Positions 1-8,290 of a stretch of 55,990 bases of DNA are shown piece by piece. Source of the stretch: an uncultured Actinomycetes bacterium (GTDB lineage Bacteria; Actinomycetota; Actinomycetes; Nanopelagicales; Nanopelagicaceae); the NCBI GenBank assembly GCA_903834705.1, contig CAILKF010000042.1, positions 1 through 55,990 on the forward strand. The letters are read 5' to 3'. The position numbers and the translations under genes were made by a program. The notes under the pieces were generated by a model that ran no database searches, was not told the origin of the DNA, and saw only the letters and a list, made by a program, of their open reading frames with translations. Positions within the stretch are counted from its first letter, which is position 1. Every line of letters starts with the position of its first letter.

Positions 1-135
1 AGGACAGTCACTGAAGATGAAGAAAGTGGAACTTCCTTCGATGGCCGTTTGAGAAAAAAGAGGTTTAAGCAAGTATTAAACAACAACAACGCTGGAAGCA
101 GAACGAGTGCAGTATTCACAGGGGCGCCGTATTAA
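1..135 (+). CDS. C-terminal end of an unidentified protein (truncated by window start)
   Basis: Frame +1 is open from base 1 to TAA at 133-135 (…RTVTEDEESGTSFDGRLRKKRFKQVLNNNNAGSRTSAVFTGAPY*). It overlaps the convergent cruF-like stop by 4 nt. Too short to identify. Confidence 0.3.
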   Translation, partial: RTVTEDEESGTSFDGRLRKKRFKQVLNNNNAGSRTSAVFTGAPY

Positions 136-935
136 GGTCGGCCTAACCAGCGGGAGAAAACATAAGGTGCCATTACAGCCCCAAAAACAATTCCGCCGAT
201 GAATGCAACGCCTGGGCGACTAAAAAAGAACAAGTTTCCAATAACTCCGGCAAATAGCGTCCAGAGTAAGAAGATATCAACAACTGCAAACCCGGCGCTA
301 GATTTTCGGCGATCTCGAGGTAGTAGCACGTGCAACAGCGCGGTAATCACAATTCCAGCAAAGAGCCATCCGAATGCGTTGGACAGTGGAATGTCTCTTT
401 GAAACGGCACGTGCGCGCCATCGAAAGTCCACGTCCATCGATTGGCTGAAACCATTTGTGGATCTAGGAATAAATCCCAGCCCATCAGCGCAATTCCGCC
501 AACGAGAAATACCCAGTTTTTGCTAATACGGCGAGCGAGAACTAAAACAGGATGAGCCATCATTACCCAAGCAAATGGAACGACTAAAGGAACTCCAAGA
601 ACTTGAAATCCTAAACTTGAATCGTAGGCATAACTGCCAAATGGCCAAGTTGTCCGCATGCCCAGCTGTTCGATTCCGAAACCAAAAAGTAAAGTGATGG
701 GAAAATATAGTCCGACATATTTAGAACCGAATGAATAGTAGGCGTGGAGAACCATTGCGAGTGCGCTGAAATAAACGGTTGCGATAGTGATTAAACGTAA
801 AGTTTCACCGTTGGTGAGTGGATAAGATATTTGAAGTGCAATCGAAATAACCAAGACTGTTTGCAAGAAAACTTGTGCGCGATGCGAAATACCAGATCTC
901 CGGTTGCGTCGTGAGTTGTACTGGCGGATTGACAT
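132..935 (-). CDS. Carotenoid biosynthesis membrane protein, CruF/DUF422-like
   Basis: Multi-TM protein with the family-like stretches TTWPFGSYAY…LGVPLVVPFAWVMMAHP…GGIALMGWDLFLDPQMV. Confidence 0.8.
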   Translation of the reverse strand: MSIRQYNSRRNRRSGISHRAQVFLQTVLVISIALQISYPLTNGETLRLITIATVYFSALAMVLHAYYSFGSKYVGLYFPITLLFGFGIEQLGMRTTWPFGSYAYDSSLGFQVLGVPLVVPFAWVMMAHPVLVLARRISKNWVFLVGGIALMGWDLFLDPQMVSANRWTWTFDGAHVPFQRDIPLSNAFGWLFAGIVITALLHVLLPRDRRKSSAGFAVVDIFLLWTLFAGVIGNLFFFSRPGVAFIGGIVFGAVMAPYVFSRWLGRP

Positions 936-955
936 GGGAGGTAGTCTGCCCTATT

Positions 956-1618
956 TCAGAGTGAGCCCCGTACTTCACGTACTGCAAAGCGGGCAAATAA
1001 TTCTTCTGAATACCATTTATAGGTAGCCGTGGCGGTAATTGCCCTTGTATGAGCCTCGCCTGTATATGCAAATTCTTTCAATGCGTTAGATGATTCCCAA
1101 AGCGAAAATGTTCCTTGCAATCCAATTGGGGCTTCTCCAATTCCGATTGCTGCAATGAGACCCTTGGATCCAGCAAGACTGATTGTTACAGGCGGTACGG
1201 CCTTCCAAAATCTAAAGTTCTGATTCCATTTGATTCGGGCTCTAGTAATTGCTGCGATCTGCCCATCAAAATTTTTGGTGACAGTTGGAGTAAATGGCTC
1301 ATTCCCAGACCATTTACCGTGAGAGGAAATCGGATCAAGCACTGCGCGAAATTCATTGACAGAACCGGCTCGCCACTTTTGAACAGTTGCAGATTCATCA
1401 AATTCAGATAAAAACTTTTCATCGATCGTGACAAGAAATCCCCAGCGGTGAATATCGGCATCGGCCGGAGTGAAAGTTTCGCCTTTGCCCGTGCCTAGAA
1501 CTTTCACAAAACTTACACCATTGAATCGCCGCAATGTAATTTTCTGTGTTGCCATAAAGTAAAAAGCCCGAGGGATTAATCGTGTAGGAATTTTCCATAA
1601 ATAAATAAGAGTAATCAT
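956..1618 (-). CDS. Spheroidene monooxygenase (CrtA)-like protein
   Basis: GKWSGNEPFTP, FSLWESSNALKEFAY and KWYSEELFARF match remembered CrtA motifs (GKWDGKEPF, FSIWPDARSMEEFA, NWFKEELYARF). ATGA overlap with the upstream hydrolase gene at 1615-1618; an internal Met (MATQKI) is an alternative start. Confidence 0.8.
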   Translation of the reverse strand: MITLIYLWKIPTRLIPRAFYFMATQKITLRRFNGVSFVKVLGTGKGETFTPADADIHRWGFLVTIDEKFLSEFDESATVQKWRAGSVNEFRAVLDPISSHGKWSGNEPFTPTVTKNFDGQIAAITRARIKWNQNFRFWKAVPPVTISLAGSKGLIAAIGIGEAPIGLQGTFSLWESSNALKEFAYTGEAHTRAITATATYKWYSEELFARFAVREVRGSL

Positions 1619-2427
1619 TGTGCAATGCCTGCAGTTGCCAAGATTTCACTGACAACTAACTGCGGGTGATCCCACATTGGTGCATGGCCACACTGTGCAA
1701 ATGTTAGCCATCTTGCGTGTGACGACACCAGCGATCGCTCTTGGCTCGTTGACGCGGGCAGAGTTTTGTCAGAGTCTCCAAAAATAATGGTGACGGGAAT
1801 TGTTGGGGAAATATGGTTCTCAAACCTCTTTTTCAAAAGCGCATCCCAAGCTGGGTAGTAACCAGCAGAAGTTGCCATCGCATTTGTTGCATCAAGGCAT
1901 GTTTCATAAGAGAACTCTTTCCAACGTGGACTTACATTCGCAAAACCCGCTTTGCGTGCCCATTCGAAATGGAGCAACATCGGTGAAACTATCCAGACAC
2001 TTGCTGAAAGCATCCGAGCGACGGCAGTTCCTGGATAGCGTGCATTAAATGGAGCAAGCCAAAGTCCAGCAGGTGCTAAGCCAGTGACTGACAAGATTTG
2101 TTGAGGCCGCATGCTTGCCATTTCAAGAGCAATCCAGCCACCAAGGGAATTTCCTACAACATGAAATTTCTCAAATCCTTGGTCTTTCATTGCGTCAAAG
2201 ACACTTTGAGCCAGAGATTGCGGATCCATCGGTTGAGTTTTATCCATAGGAGTTTGCCCATGACCAGGTAAGTCAATGGTCACTACAGTGAAGTGTCGAG
2301 CGAGCGGTTCGATAATCAGTTTCCATGCAGTTGAAGCAGAACCCATTCCATGAATGAGTAAAACTGTTTCTTTCGTAGAACTCTGTGAGTAAATTTTTGA
2401 TACGAGCTCCACGTCAATCACCAGCAA
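1615..2427 (-). CDS. Alpha/beta hydrolase
   Basis: LLIHGMGSASTAWK, GNSLGGWIALEMA nucleophile elbow, late FGDSDKTLP and GHAPMWDHP Asp/His motifs. Confidence 0.85.
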   Translation of the reverse strand: MLVIDVELVSKIYSQSSTKETVLLIHGMGSASTAWKLIIEPLARHFTVVTIDLPGHGQTPMDKTQPMDPQSLAQSVFDAMKDQGFEKFHVVGNSLGGWIALEMASMRPQQILSVTGLAPAGLWLAPFNARYPGTAVARMLSASVWIVSPMLLHFEWARKAGFANVSPRWKEFSYETCLDATNAMATSAGYYPAWDALLKKRFENHISPTIPVTIIFGDSDKTLPASTSQERSLVSSHARWLTFAQCGHAPMWDHPQLVVSEILATAGIAQ

Positions 2428-2707
2428 TCATTGGTTTAGGGTCGTTGGTTTCTGAAAAGTTTGTGGTGTACAAGAAAAATCCGACACGGCCTCCCGTAGA
2501 GTTTCCAATAGCAGCTGTTTGTTTCTCATTAGTAGCTTTAGCTAAAAGTATTTTCGCCCCATCTTTACTGGGAGAAACAACAACCCATCTTTTCTCTGGC
2601 GCTAATTCTTTATCCTCTATCAATGTAAAGCCCAAATCATTCACGTAATGTGAAATTGCCAGATCATATTCATCGACTACGATCGCGATCATCCCAAGGG
2701 TATTCAT
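2414..2707 (-). CDS. VOC (glyoxalase/dioxygenase superfamily) protein
   Basis: MNTLGMIAIVVDEYDLAISHYVNDLGFTLIED… is a typical VOC start. Confidence 0.75.
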   Translation of the reverse strand: MNTLGMIAIVVDEYDLAISHYVNDLGFTLIEDKELAPEKRWVVVSPSKDGAKILLAKATNEKQTAAIGNSTGGRVGFFLYTTNFSETNDPKPMIAGD

Positions 2708-2709
2708 GA

Positions 2710-3192
2710 TTAGTCACCTACAACCATAGGTGTAGCACCGGTAAATTTAATGAGCTCATTAAAAGTGGTAGGAAATACTGCATGAGGATGGCCTGCGGCT
2801 GCCCACACAACCTCGTAGTCATTGAGTGCTTCATCAATCAAAATTATTCCGGGTGGAGAAATCCACCCCAGTGGACTCACGCCACCAATTGCAAAGCCAG
2901 AACTTTCACGGACAAAATCTGCATCCGCTCTATGTAACTTTTCTACCTCTAATTTTGTTGCAACGAGTGACGTATCGACTCGATGCCTGCCACTTGTGAT
3001 GACTAGTAGCGCTTTCCCATTGGGTAATTTGAAAACAATTGATGAAGCAACTTGCCCAACTTCAATATTGAGTGCTTCTGCTGCCTCTAGCGCCGAACGT
3101 GCGCTATCTGAAAGAGTTCTTATTTCATCTGAGCCACCTTGAAGTAAAAGTTGCTGCCGAACTCTTTCTACGGCTGGGTGGTCAGATGGCAT
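2710..3192 (-). CDS. YbaK/EbsC family (aminoacyl-tRNA deacylase-like) protein
   Basis: EVGQVASSIVFKL…IGGVSPLGW…VVWAAAGHPHAVFPTTFNELIKFTGA. Confidence 0.85.
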   Translation of the reverse strand: MPSDHPAVERVRQQLLLQGGSDEIRTLSDSARSALEAAEALNIEVGQVASSIVFKLPNGKALLVITSGRHRVDTSLVATKLEVEKLHRADADFVRESSGFAIGGVSPLGWISPPGIILIDEALNDYEVVWAAAGHPHAVFPTTFNELIKFTGATPMVVGD

Positions 3193-3212
3193 GTACTAAT
3201 CCTGCCTTTGAA

Positions 3213-3968
3213 CTACGAATTATTCAAAAGAAATGTATGAATAAGTGTAAATGCGGCAATCGAAAAGAGCACGATGGAAAACGAGCGCCGCAAAACCAAG
3301 GGTGCAATTTTTGCGCTGAAGTGAGATGCCAGCGCAGAAATGGTTACTGCTGCAAGTGCTATGAAAATTGGCACATGCCATGAAATTCCACTCCAGGAAC
3401 TGGCATGGGCTAGGAAAGCCGTTAAGCAATTAAGAGAGATGATCAGAAGTGATGTGCCAGTGGCTTTAGCGAGAGGTGTTTTAAAGAATTTAACCAGTAT
3501 CGGAATAGCTAAGAATCCGCCTCCGACACCGAATAGTCCCGTCATAAGACCGATGGCGAGGGAGAATAAAATCAGCAGAAAGAGCGGGACTTTCTTTTCC
3601 TCTTCTTGCTGTGGAGGCCTGAGCCACATAGATGTTGCGGCGCCGATCAAGACGAGAGAAAATCCAAACAAGAGGGCGCTGTCGCTGATGAAGCGAGAGA
3701 TCCATGAACCACCAATGTTTGCAACCATGCCGAGGAGCCAAATAGTTAAGCCTTCGCGAATGAGTACTTCGCGTTTTTTAAATTTAGGTATGACGCCTGC
3801 AGTTGCAGAGGCGAAAACAATTGCTAACGCTGCGGTAGATGCATGGTGGGGCGTAAAACTAAAGAAATAGATAAGAATCGGAACCGAGAGCATTGCTCCG
3901 CCTGCTCCAACAAAACCCAAGACCGAACCGATGAAAGCACCTGCAAGCAGAGCCCCCAAGATTTCCAT
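3213..3968 (-). CDS. TauE/SafE family sulfite exporter-like permease
   Basis: GFVGAGGAMLSVPIL repeat and GLMTGLFGVGGGFLAIPILV repeat; multi-TM. Confidence 0.85.
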   Translation of the reverse strand: MEILGALLAGAFIGSVLGFVGAGGAMLSVPILIYFFSFTPHHASTAALAIVFASATAGVIPKFKKREVLIREGLTIWLLGMVANIGGSWISRFISDSALLFGFSLVLIGAATSMWLRPPQQEEEKKVPLFLLILFSLAIGLMTGLFGVGGGFLAIPILVKFFKTPLAKATGTSLLIISLNCLTAFLAHASSWSGISWHVPIFIALAAVTISALASHFSAKIAPLVLRRSFSIVLFSIAAFTLIHTFLLNNS

Positions 3969-3982
3969 TGCCCGATCATGAC

Positions 3983-4016
3983 AGAAGCCCGCAACGCTTT
4001 CGCGCTACGGGCTTCT
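3983..4016 (-). terminator. Hairpin downstream of the doxX-like gene
   Basis: 9-bp perfect arms AGAAGCCCG (3983-3991) / CGGGCTTCT (4008-4016) between two minus-strand genes; poor U tract. Confidence 0.4.
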
Positions 4017-4033
4017 TACCTTTGTCTTGGTGT

Positions 4034-4447
4034 CTAGAAGTTAAAGAATGCGGAGGTGATGTGCCATCCGAAGTCAGCGCCGCTTCCGATCATCGCGAAG
4101 AGAATGAGCGCTGCGCCTGCTAGTGCTAAATCTTTAAAGAAGGCGATGTTTTCGTTCATTTTGGCCGTTGGATCGGTTTCTTTCCAGAACGCATGCATCA
4201 AGAACGCTGTTGGGATAAGGAAGATTGCTAACAAGAGAGCGCCTAGATCTGCATAAATTCCAAGGGCAACGTAGATGCCACCAAGTAGGAGCATGACTCC
4301 ACTGAGTAATACTGAGAACTTTGCTGCTGGGACTTTCTTGTACTTTGCATAGCCAGTCATTGCTTCAAGCTTTACGAAGTGGTTGATTCCTGATGAGACG
4401 AATATGAGTGCGAAGAGAATTCGCCCGATTGCTAATACTGCGTTCAT
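4034..4447 (-). CDS. DoxX family membrane protein
   Basis: RILFALIFVSSGINHFVKLEAMTGYAKYKKVPAAKF… four-TM DoxX pattern. Confidence 0.8.
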   Translation of the reverse strand: MNAVLAIGRILFALIFVSSGINHFVKLEAMTGYAKYKKVPAAKFSVLLSGVMLLLGGIYVALGIYADLGALLLAIFLIPTAFLMHAFWKETDPTAKMNENIAFFKDLALAGAALILFAMIGSGADFGWHITSAFFNF

Positions 4448-4490
4448 GAAACTCCTTTAGTGATGGGTACCGACTGCGAAAGAGTAGTGC

Positions 4491-4514
4491 ATATAGTTGA
4501 AAGTTCAACTATAT
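4491..4514. promoter_or_regulatory. Perfect inverted repeat upstream of the doxX-like gene (candidate MarR-type operator)
   Basis: ATATAGTTGAA-AG-TTCAACTATAT: 11-bp perfect arms with a 2-bp spacer in the divergent intergenic region. Confidence 0.6.
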
Positions 4515-4555
4515 TAGGCTCGCGACACGCTTAACTCAGCCCCGGATAACCCCAC

Positions 4556-4584
4556 TTGCCCTTGTCAGTGGGAGGCGCTATTTT
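4556..4584 (+). promoter_or_regulatory. Candidate sigma70-type promoter for DUF6504-dnaE2-dinB
   Basis: TTGCCC (4556-4561) - 17 nt - TATTTT (4579-4584); predicted TSS about 4591-4593, coincident with the ATG. Confidence 0.5.
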
Positions 4585-4603
4585 TCGAACATATGTTCGA
4601 AAA
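4582..4603. promoter_or_regulatory. LexA/SOS box
   Basis: 22-bp perfect palindrome TTTTCGAACATATGTTCGAAAA containing the actinobacterial/Gram-positive LexA core GAAC-N4-GTTC. Confidence 0.88.
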
Positions 4604-4868
4604 CTCAGCCCCAGAGCCAGAGGTCCTGGCAGATGGCGCTACCCCAGTGGAGTTCACGTTCGCGGGTAAGCGCTTTCGCATCCATAGCGTTTTATCCAGA
4701 TGGTGCGAAGCCGGGGGTTGGTGGAACCGCATTAGCGATGGCATTTACAGACCCGATGATCGCGCTCGCGCACTCTGGAGAGTAGAAGCGGCGCCAATCG
4801 GCGCTCTCACAACTTTTGAACTCGAACGTGATGAAGTTACAGGTCACTGGCGTATTACCTCGATCTAA
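4593..4868 (+). CDS. DUF6504-like small protein of an error-prone polymerase operon
   Basis: PVEFTFAGKRFRIHSVLSRWCEAGGWW…YRPDDRARALWRVEAAP…TFELERDEVTGHWRITSI; TAATG junction to dnaE2. Confidence 0.75.
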   Translation: MFENSAPEPEVLADGATPVEFTFAGKRFRIHSVLSRWCEAGGWWNRISDGIYRPDDRARALWRVEAAPIGALTTFELERDEVTGHWRITSI

Positions 4869-7800
4869 TGCGCTCAACTTCCATGAACACTTTTATTCAT
4901 TTGCGCACCCATAGCGCGTACTCATTTAAATATGGAACCACACAACCGCGCGATCTAGTTGCTCGCGCAAGTGAATATCAGATGCCTGCGCTCGCTCTTA
5001 CTGATCGCGATGGTCTAGCCGGGGCAATTCGTTTTGCCCAAAGTTGTGTCGATTATGGAGTCGCACCGATTATCGGGATAAATATTGCTATCGATCTAGA
5101 AAGTACTCTCTTTACGAAAGAGGCGAAAAATTTACCACGCATTACTTTGTTGGCACACGGCGATGGGGGATGGAGCTCGCTCTGTCGTTTAGTGAGTTCG
5201 TTGCATACGTATCAACCTTCACGTCAAACATTTAATCAAAGTTCTCACCATGGCAATGGCGTATTGCAAAGAAGTACTACACCGATTCTTACTTTAGATT
5301 TCCTTGACCGGTTTAGTGAGTACAGCACCAATCTTTTAGCGATACATGGCCCAGAATCATCTGTTGGCATTGCGTTAGGGAGGCGACGCCCGGATATAGC
5401 TAGGCAAACATTTGCACAGTTGCGCGAGTACTTTGCGGCTAATGCAATTGAATGCGTTTCTCACTTAATTGCTGGCGATGGCCCACGTTCTAGTACTCAT
5501 GCTGGCCGGTCACTGGCTTTCGCTCGAGACAATGACATTGATGCAGTTATTACAAATGCTGTTCGCATGCGAGAACGTGAAGATGCACCGATTGCCGACA
5601 TATTAGATTCTGCACGTCAACTTACTCCTTTGCATGCCCGTCATATTGAACGCAAAAATGCAGAAGCTTTTCTTAAATCAACTCAAGAGATGTTTGCAGT
5701 GGCACAAGAGATTGCCCACGTTGCAGGCGAGCGCAATCCGAGTCAGTTACTTGCTACAACTCAGGAGTGGGCAGAGCGGGCAATTCTTTCTCCCACTCGC
5801 GACATCGGGCTAGGTGGAATCCATCTACCTGAGCCATCGGTAGTCGGAGCTAGCTCGCAGAAAGAAATGCAATCTTTATTGCGACAACGATCTCAAGCAG
5901 GCATGAATTGGCGTTATAGCGATAGTGCAACTATTGCAAAAGCACATGAACGTTTAGATGAAGAGTTAGCAACTGTTGCAACGTTGGGATACGAATCGTA
6001 TTTCCTTACAGTTGCAGATATTTCCGATATGGCTCGTAGCGCAGGTATCAGAGTTGCAGCAAGAGGAAGTGGTGCAGGATCACTCATTTGTCATCTCTTA
6101 GGAATTTCTGGTGTAGATCCCTTGCGTCATGGATTATTAATGGAGCGGTTTTGCTCCCCTCTACGTAGGGCACTTCCCGATATTGATATTGATGTCGAAT
6201 CTGCCAGACGACTTGAAATATATGACTTAGTTTTTAAACGCTATGGAGATCCTCAATGGAGCAATCCTGGCAATCTTTCACGTTGCGCCACAGTTGCAAT
6301 GGTTGATACATACCGTGCGCGTCATGCTATTCGCGATACGGGTGCGGCGCTTGGCATGTCTGGGATGGAAATTGATTTGATTGCAAAGTCGTTGCCTCAT
6401 GTTCGAGCCCGCCATATTTCGAAAGCGTTAGCAAATCTTCCTGAATTACAAGGGCTTAATCTTTCGTCCTCTCTTACCGCCATGGTTCTTGCTATGGCAG
6501 AGCGCCTAGATGGATTACCCCGCCATCTAGCTATGCATCCCTGTGCCATTGTTTTATCAGATTCAGGATTTCTCGACCGCGTACCACTTCAAGTCAACGC
6601 TAGTGGATATCCGATGGTTGAATTTGATAAAGATGATGTCGAAGCCGTTGGTTTACTTAAGCTCGATATTTTGGGCGTCCGAATGCAATCCACGATTGCT
6701 TATGCAGTTTCTGAAATAGAGCGTACTGAAAACAAAGTCATCGATATCGATGCAGTCGCCCTAGATGATGGGCCGACTTTTGACCTCATTAAATCAACGC
6801 GCACTCTGGGAATTTTTCAAGTCGAAAGTCCAGGACAACGCGAACTCGTTGGAAAATTAGCACCAGAAACTTTCGCAGATCTCATTGTTGATATTTCACT
6901 CTTTCGCCCAGGCCCAGTTAAGTCCGACATGATTAGCCCTTTTCTTTCCGCCAGACATGGATGGAGCCAAGCCCAAATCATTCATCCAGATCTCTATGAA
7001 ACTTTGCATGAAACCCAAGGTGTTGTTGTCTTTCATGAGCAGGTCATGAAAATTATTTCCATCATGACGGGTATATCGCTGGCAGAAGCTGATGAAAAAC
7101 GTAGGGCGTTAGGCGAGCCTGAAAATCAACAAGAGATTTGTGATTGGTTTTATCCATCTGCGCTAGCTCGTGGGTATGACCAAGCTGTAGTCAGCCAGAT
7201 TTGGGAGGTTCTGCGCGCTTTTGCATCCTTTGGGTTTTGCAAAGCACACGCTGCAGCTTTTGCACTACCTACCTATCAATCTGCTTGGCTTAAAGCACAC
7301 CACCCAGCAGCTTTTGTTGCTGGAGTTCTCACGCACGACCCAGGTATGTATCCCAAGCGTTTAATTCTTGATGATGCCAGGCAAATGGGAGTCACAATTT
7401 TAGGTCTCGATGTCAATGCATCATCTGCGTCATATCGAGTCGAGGAAGTGGATGCGCAGAGCGCGCGAACTCCTGTCGCACTTATCGATACAAGGAGTAC
7501 AGGGGTCTCACTTGTTTCACCTGATGCACGGGGGCAAGGAATTCGCATTTCATTTGCTGATGTGGCGGGAATCAGCGGGGGAGAAGTTGAATCAATTATT
7601 GCAGGGCAACCCTATGCTGATTTAGGAGATTTCTATTTACGTTCAGGTGCCTCTTTCCCAACTACAGAAAGACTCATCCTTATCGGCGCCTTTGATCTTC
7701 TGCATAAAATAGGAAGTTCAGAGAAGAAAACTAATCGCCGCGATTTGCTCCTACATTTAAACGATTTACACCGCTCTCCAGATCGCTCTCCAGGAGGAGC

Positions 7801-8290
7801 TCAGTTACATTTTGGTTTTGCTCCTCCATCTCTTATTCCTAGCGGACTTCCTGATTTGCATGATTACGAACGCGTTCGCCATGAAGTGAAGTATTTGGGT
7901 ATGGAAATTTCACATCATATGCTCGAGTTCTATGCCACTTTCCTCAACGAGATTGGTGCGGTCAAGTCATCTGATCTTCTTAGCCAGCGCTCTAACGCAT
8001 CGGTCTTGGTTGCTGGAGTCAAAGTGGCACTACAGACTCCGCCAGTGCGTTCTGGCAAACGCGTTCTTTTTCTCACTATCGACGACGGCTATGGCTGTAA
8101 TGATTTAACTTTCTTTACTGATGTGCAGAAAGAATATGCAGGAGTACTTTTCAACTCATCGCTATTTCTAGCTAGAGGGCACGTGCGCCGAACTGGACCA
8201 CGCGGGGTTTCTCTCCGTGCGACAGGGGCATGGGAATTACGCGCTGCTTACGAAAAATGGTTGGCAAGTAGAAGTACGCTCGTAACGTGA
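4868..8290 (+). CDS. dnaE2: Error-prone DNA polymerase III alpha subunit (DnaE2-type)
   Basis: PHP start HLRTHSAYSFKYG; catalytic LPDIDIDVES and GLLKLDILGVR; FQVESPGQRELVGKLAPETFADL; second, shorter DnaE in addition to dnaE1 at 32.4 kb. Confidence 0.9.
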   Translation: MRSTSMNTFIHLRTHSAYSFKYGTTQPRDLVARASEYQMPALALTDRDGLAGAIRFAQSCVDYGVAPIIGINIAIDLESTLFTKEAKNLPRITLLAHGDGGWSSLCRLVSSLHTYQPSRQTFNQSSHHGNGVLQRSTTPILTLDFLDRFSEYSTNLLAIHGPESSVGIALGRRRPDIARQTFAQLREYFAANAIECVSHLIAGDGPRSSTHAGRSLAFARDNDIDAVITNAVRMREREDAPIADILDSARQLTPLHARHIERKNAEAFLKSTQEMFAVAQEIAHVAGERNPSQLLATTQEWAERAILSPTRDIGLGGIHLPEPSVVGASSQKEMQSLLRQRSQAGMNWRYSDSATIAKAHERLDEELATVATLGYESYFLTVADISDMARSAGIRVAARGSGAGSLICHLLGISGVDPLRHGLLMERFCSPLRRALPDIDIDVESARRLEIYDLVFKRYGDPQWSNPGNLSRCATVAMVDTYRARHAIRDTGAALGMSGMEIDLIAKSLPHVRARHISKALANLPELQGLNLSSSLTAMVLAMAERLDGLPRHLAMHPCAIVLSDSGFLDRVPLQVNASGYPMVEFDKDDVEAVGLLKLDILGVRMQSTIAYAVSEIERTENKVIDIDAVALDDGPTFDLIKSTRTLGIFQVESPGQRELVGKLAPETFADLIVDISLFRPGPVKSDMISPFLSARHGWSQAQIIHPDLYETLHETQGVVVFHEQVMKIISIMTGISLAEADEKRRALGEPENQQEICDWFYPSALARGYDQAVVSQIWEVLRAFASFGFCKAHAAAFALPTYQSAWLKAHHPAAFVAGVLTHDPGMYPKRLILDDARQMGVTILGLDVNASSASYRVEEVDAQSARTPVALIDTRSTGVSLVSPDARGQGIRISFADVAGISGGEVESIIAGQPYADLGDFYLRSGASFPTTERLILIGAFDLLHKIGSSEKKTNRRDLLLHLNDLHRSPDRSPGGAQLHFGFAPPSLIPSGLPDLHDYERVRHEVKYLGMEISHHMLEFYATFLNEIGAVKSSDLLSQRSNASVLVAGVKVALQTPPVRSGKRVLFLTIDDGYGCNDLTFFTDVQKEYAGVLFNSSLFLARGHVRRTGPRGVSLRATGAWELRAAYEKWLASRSTLVT

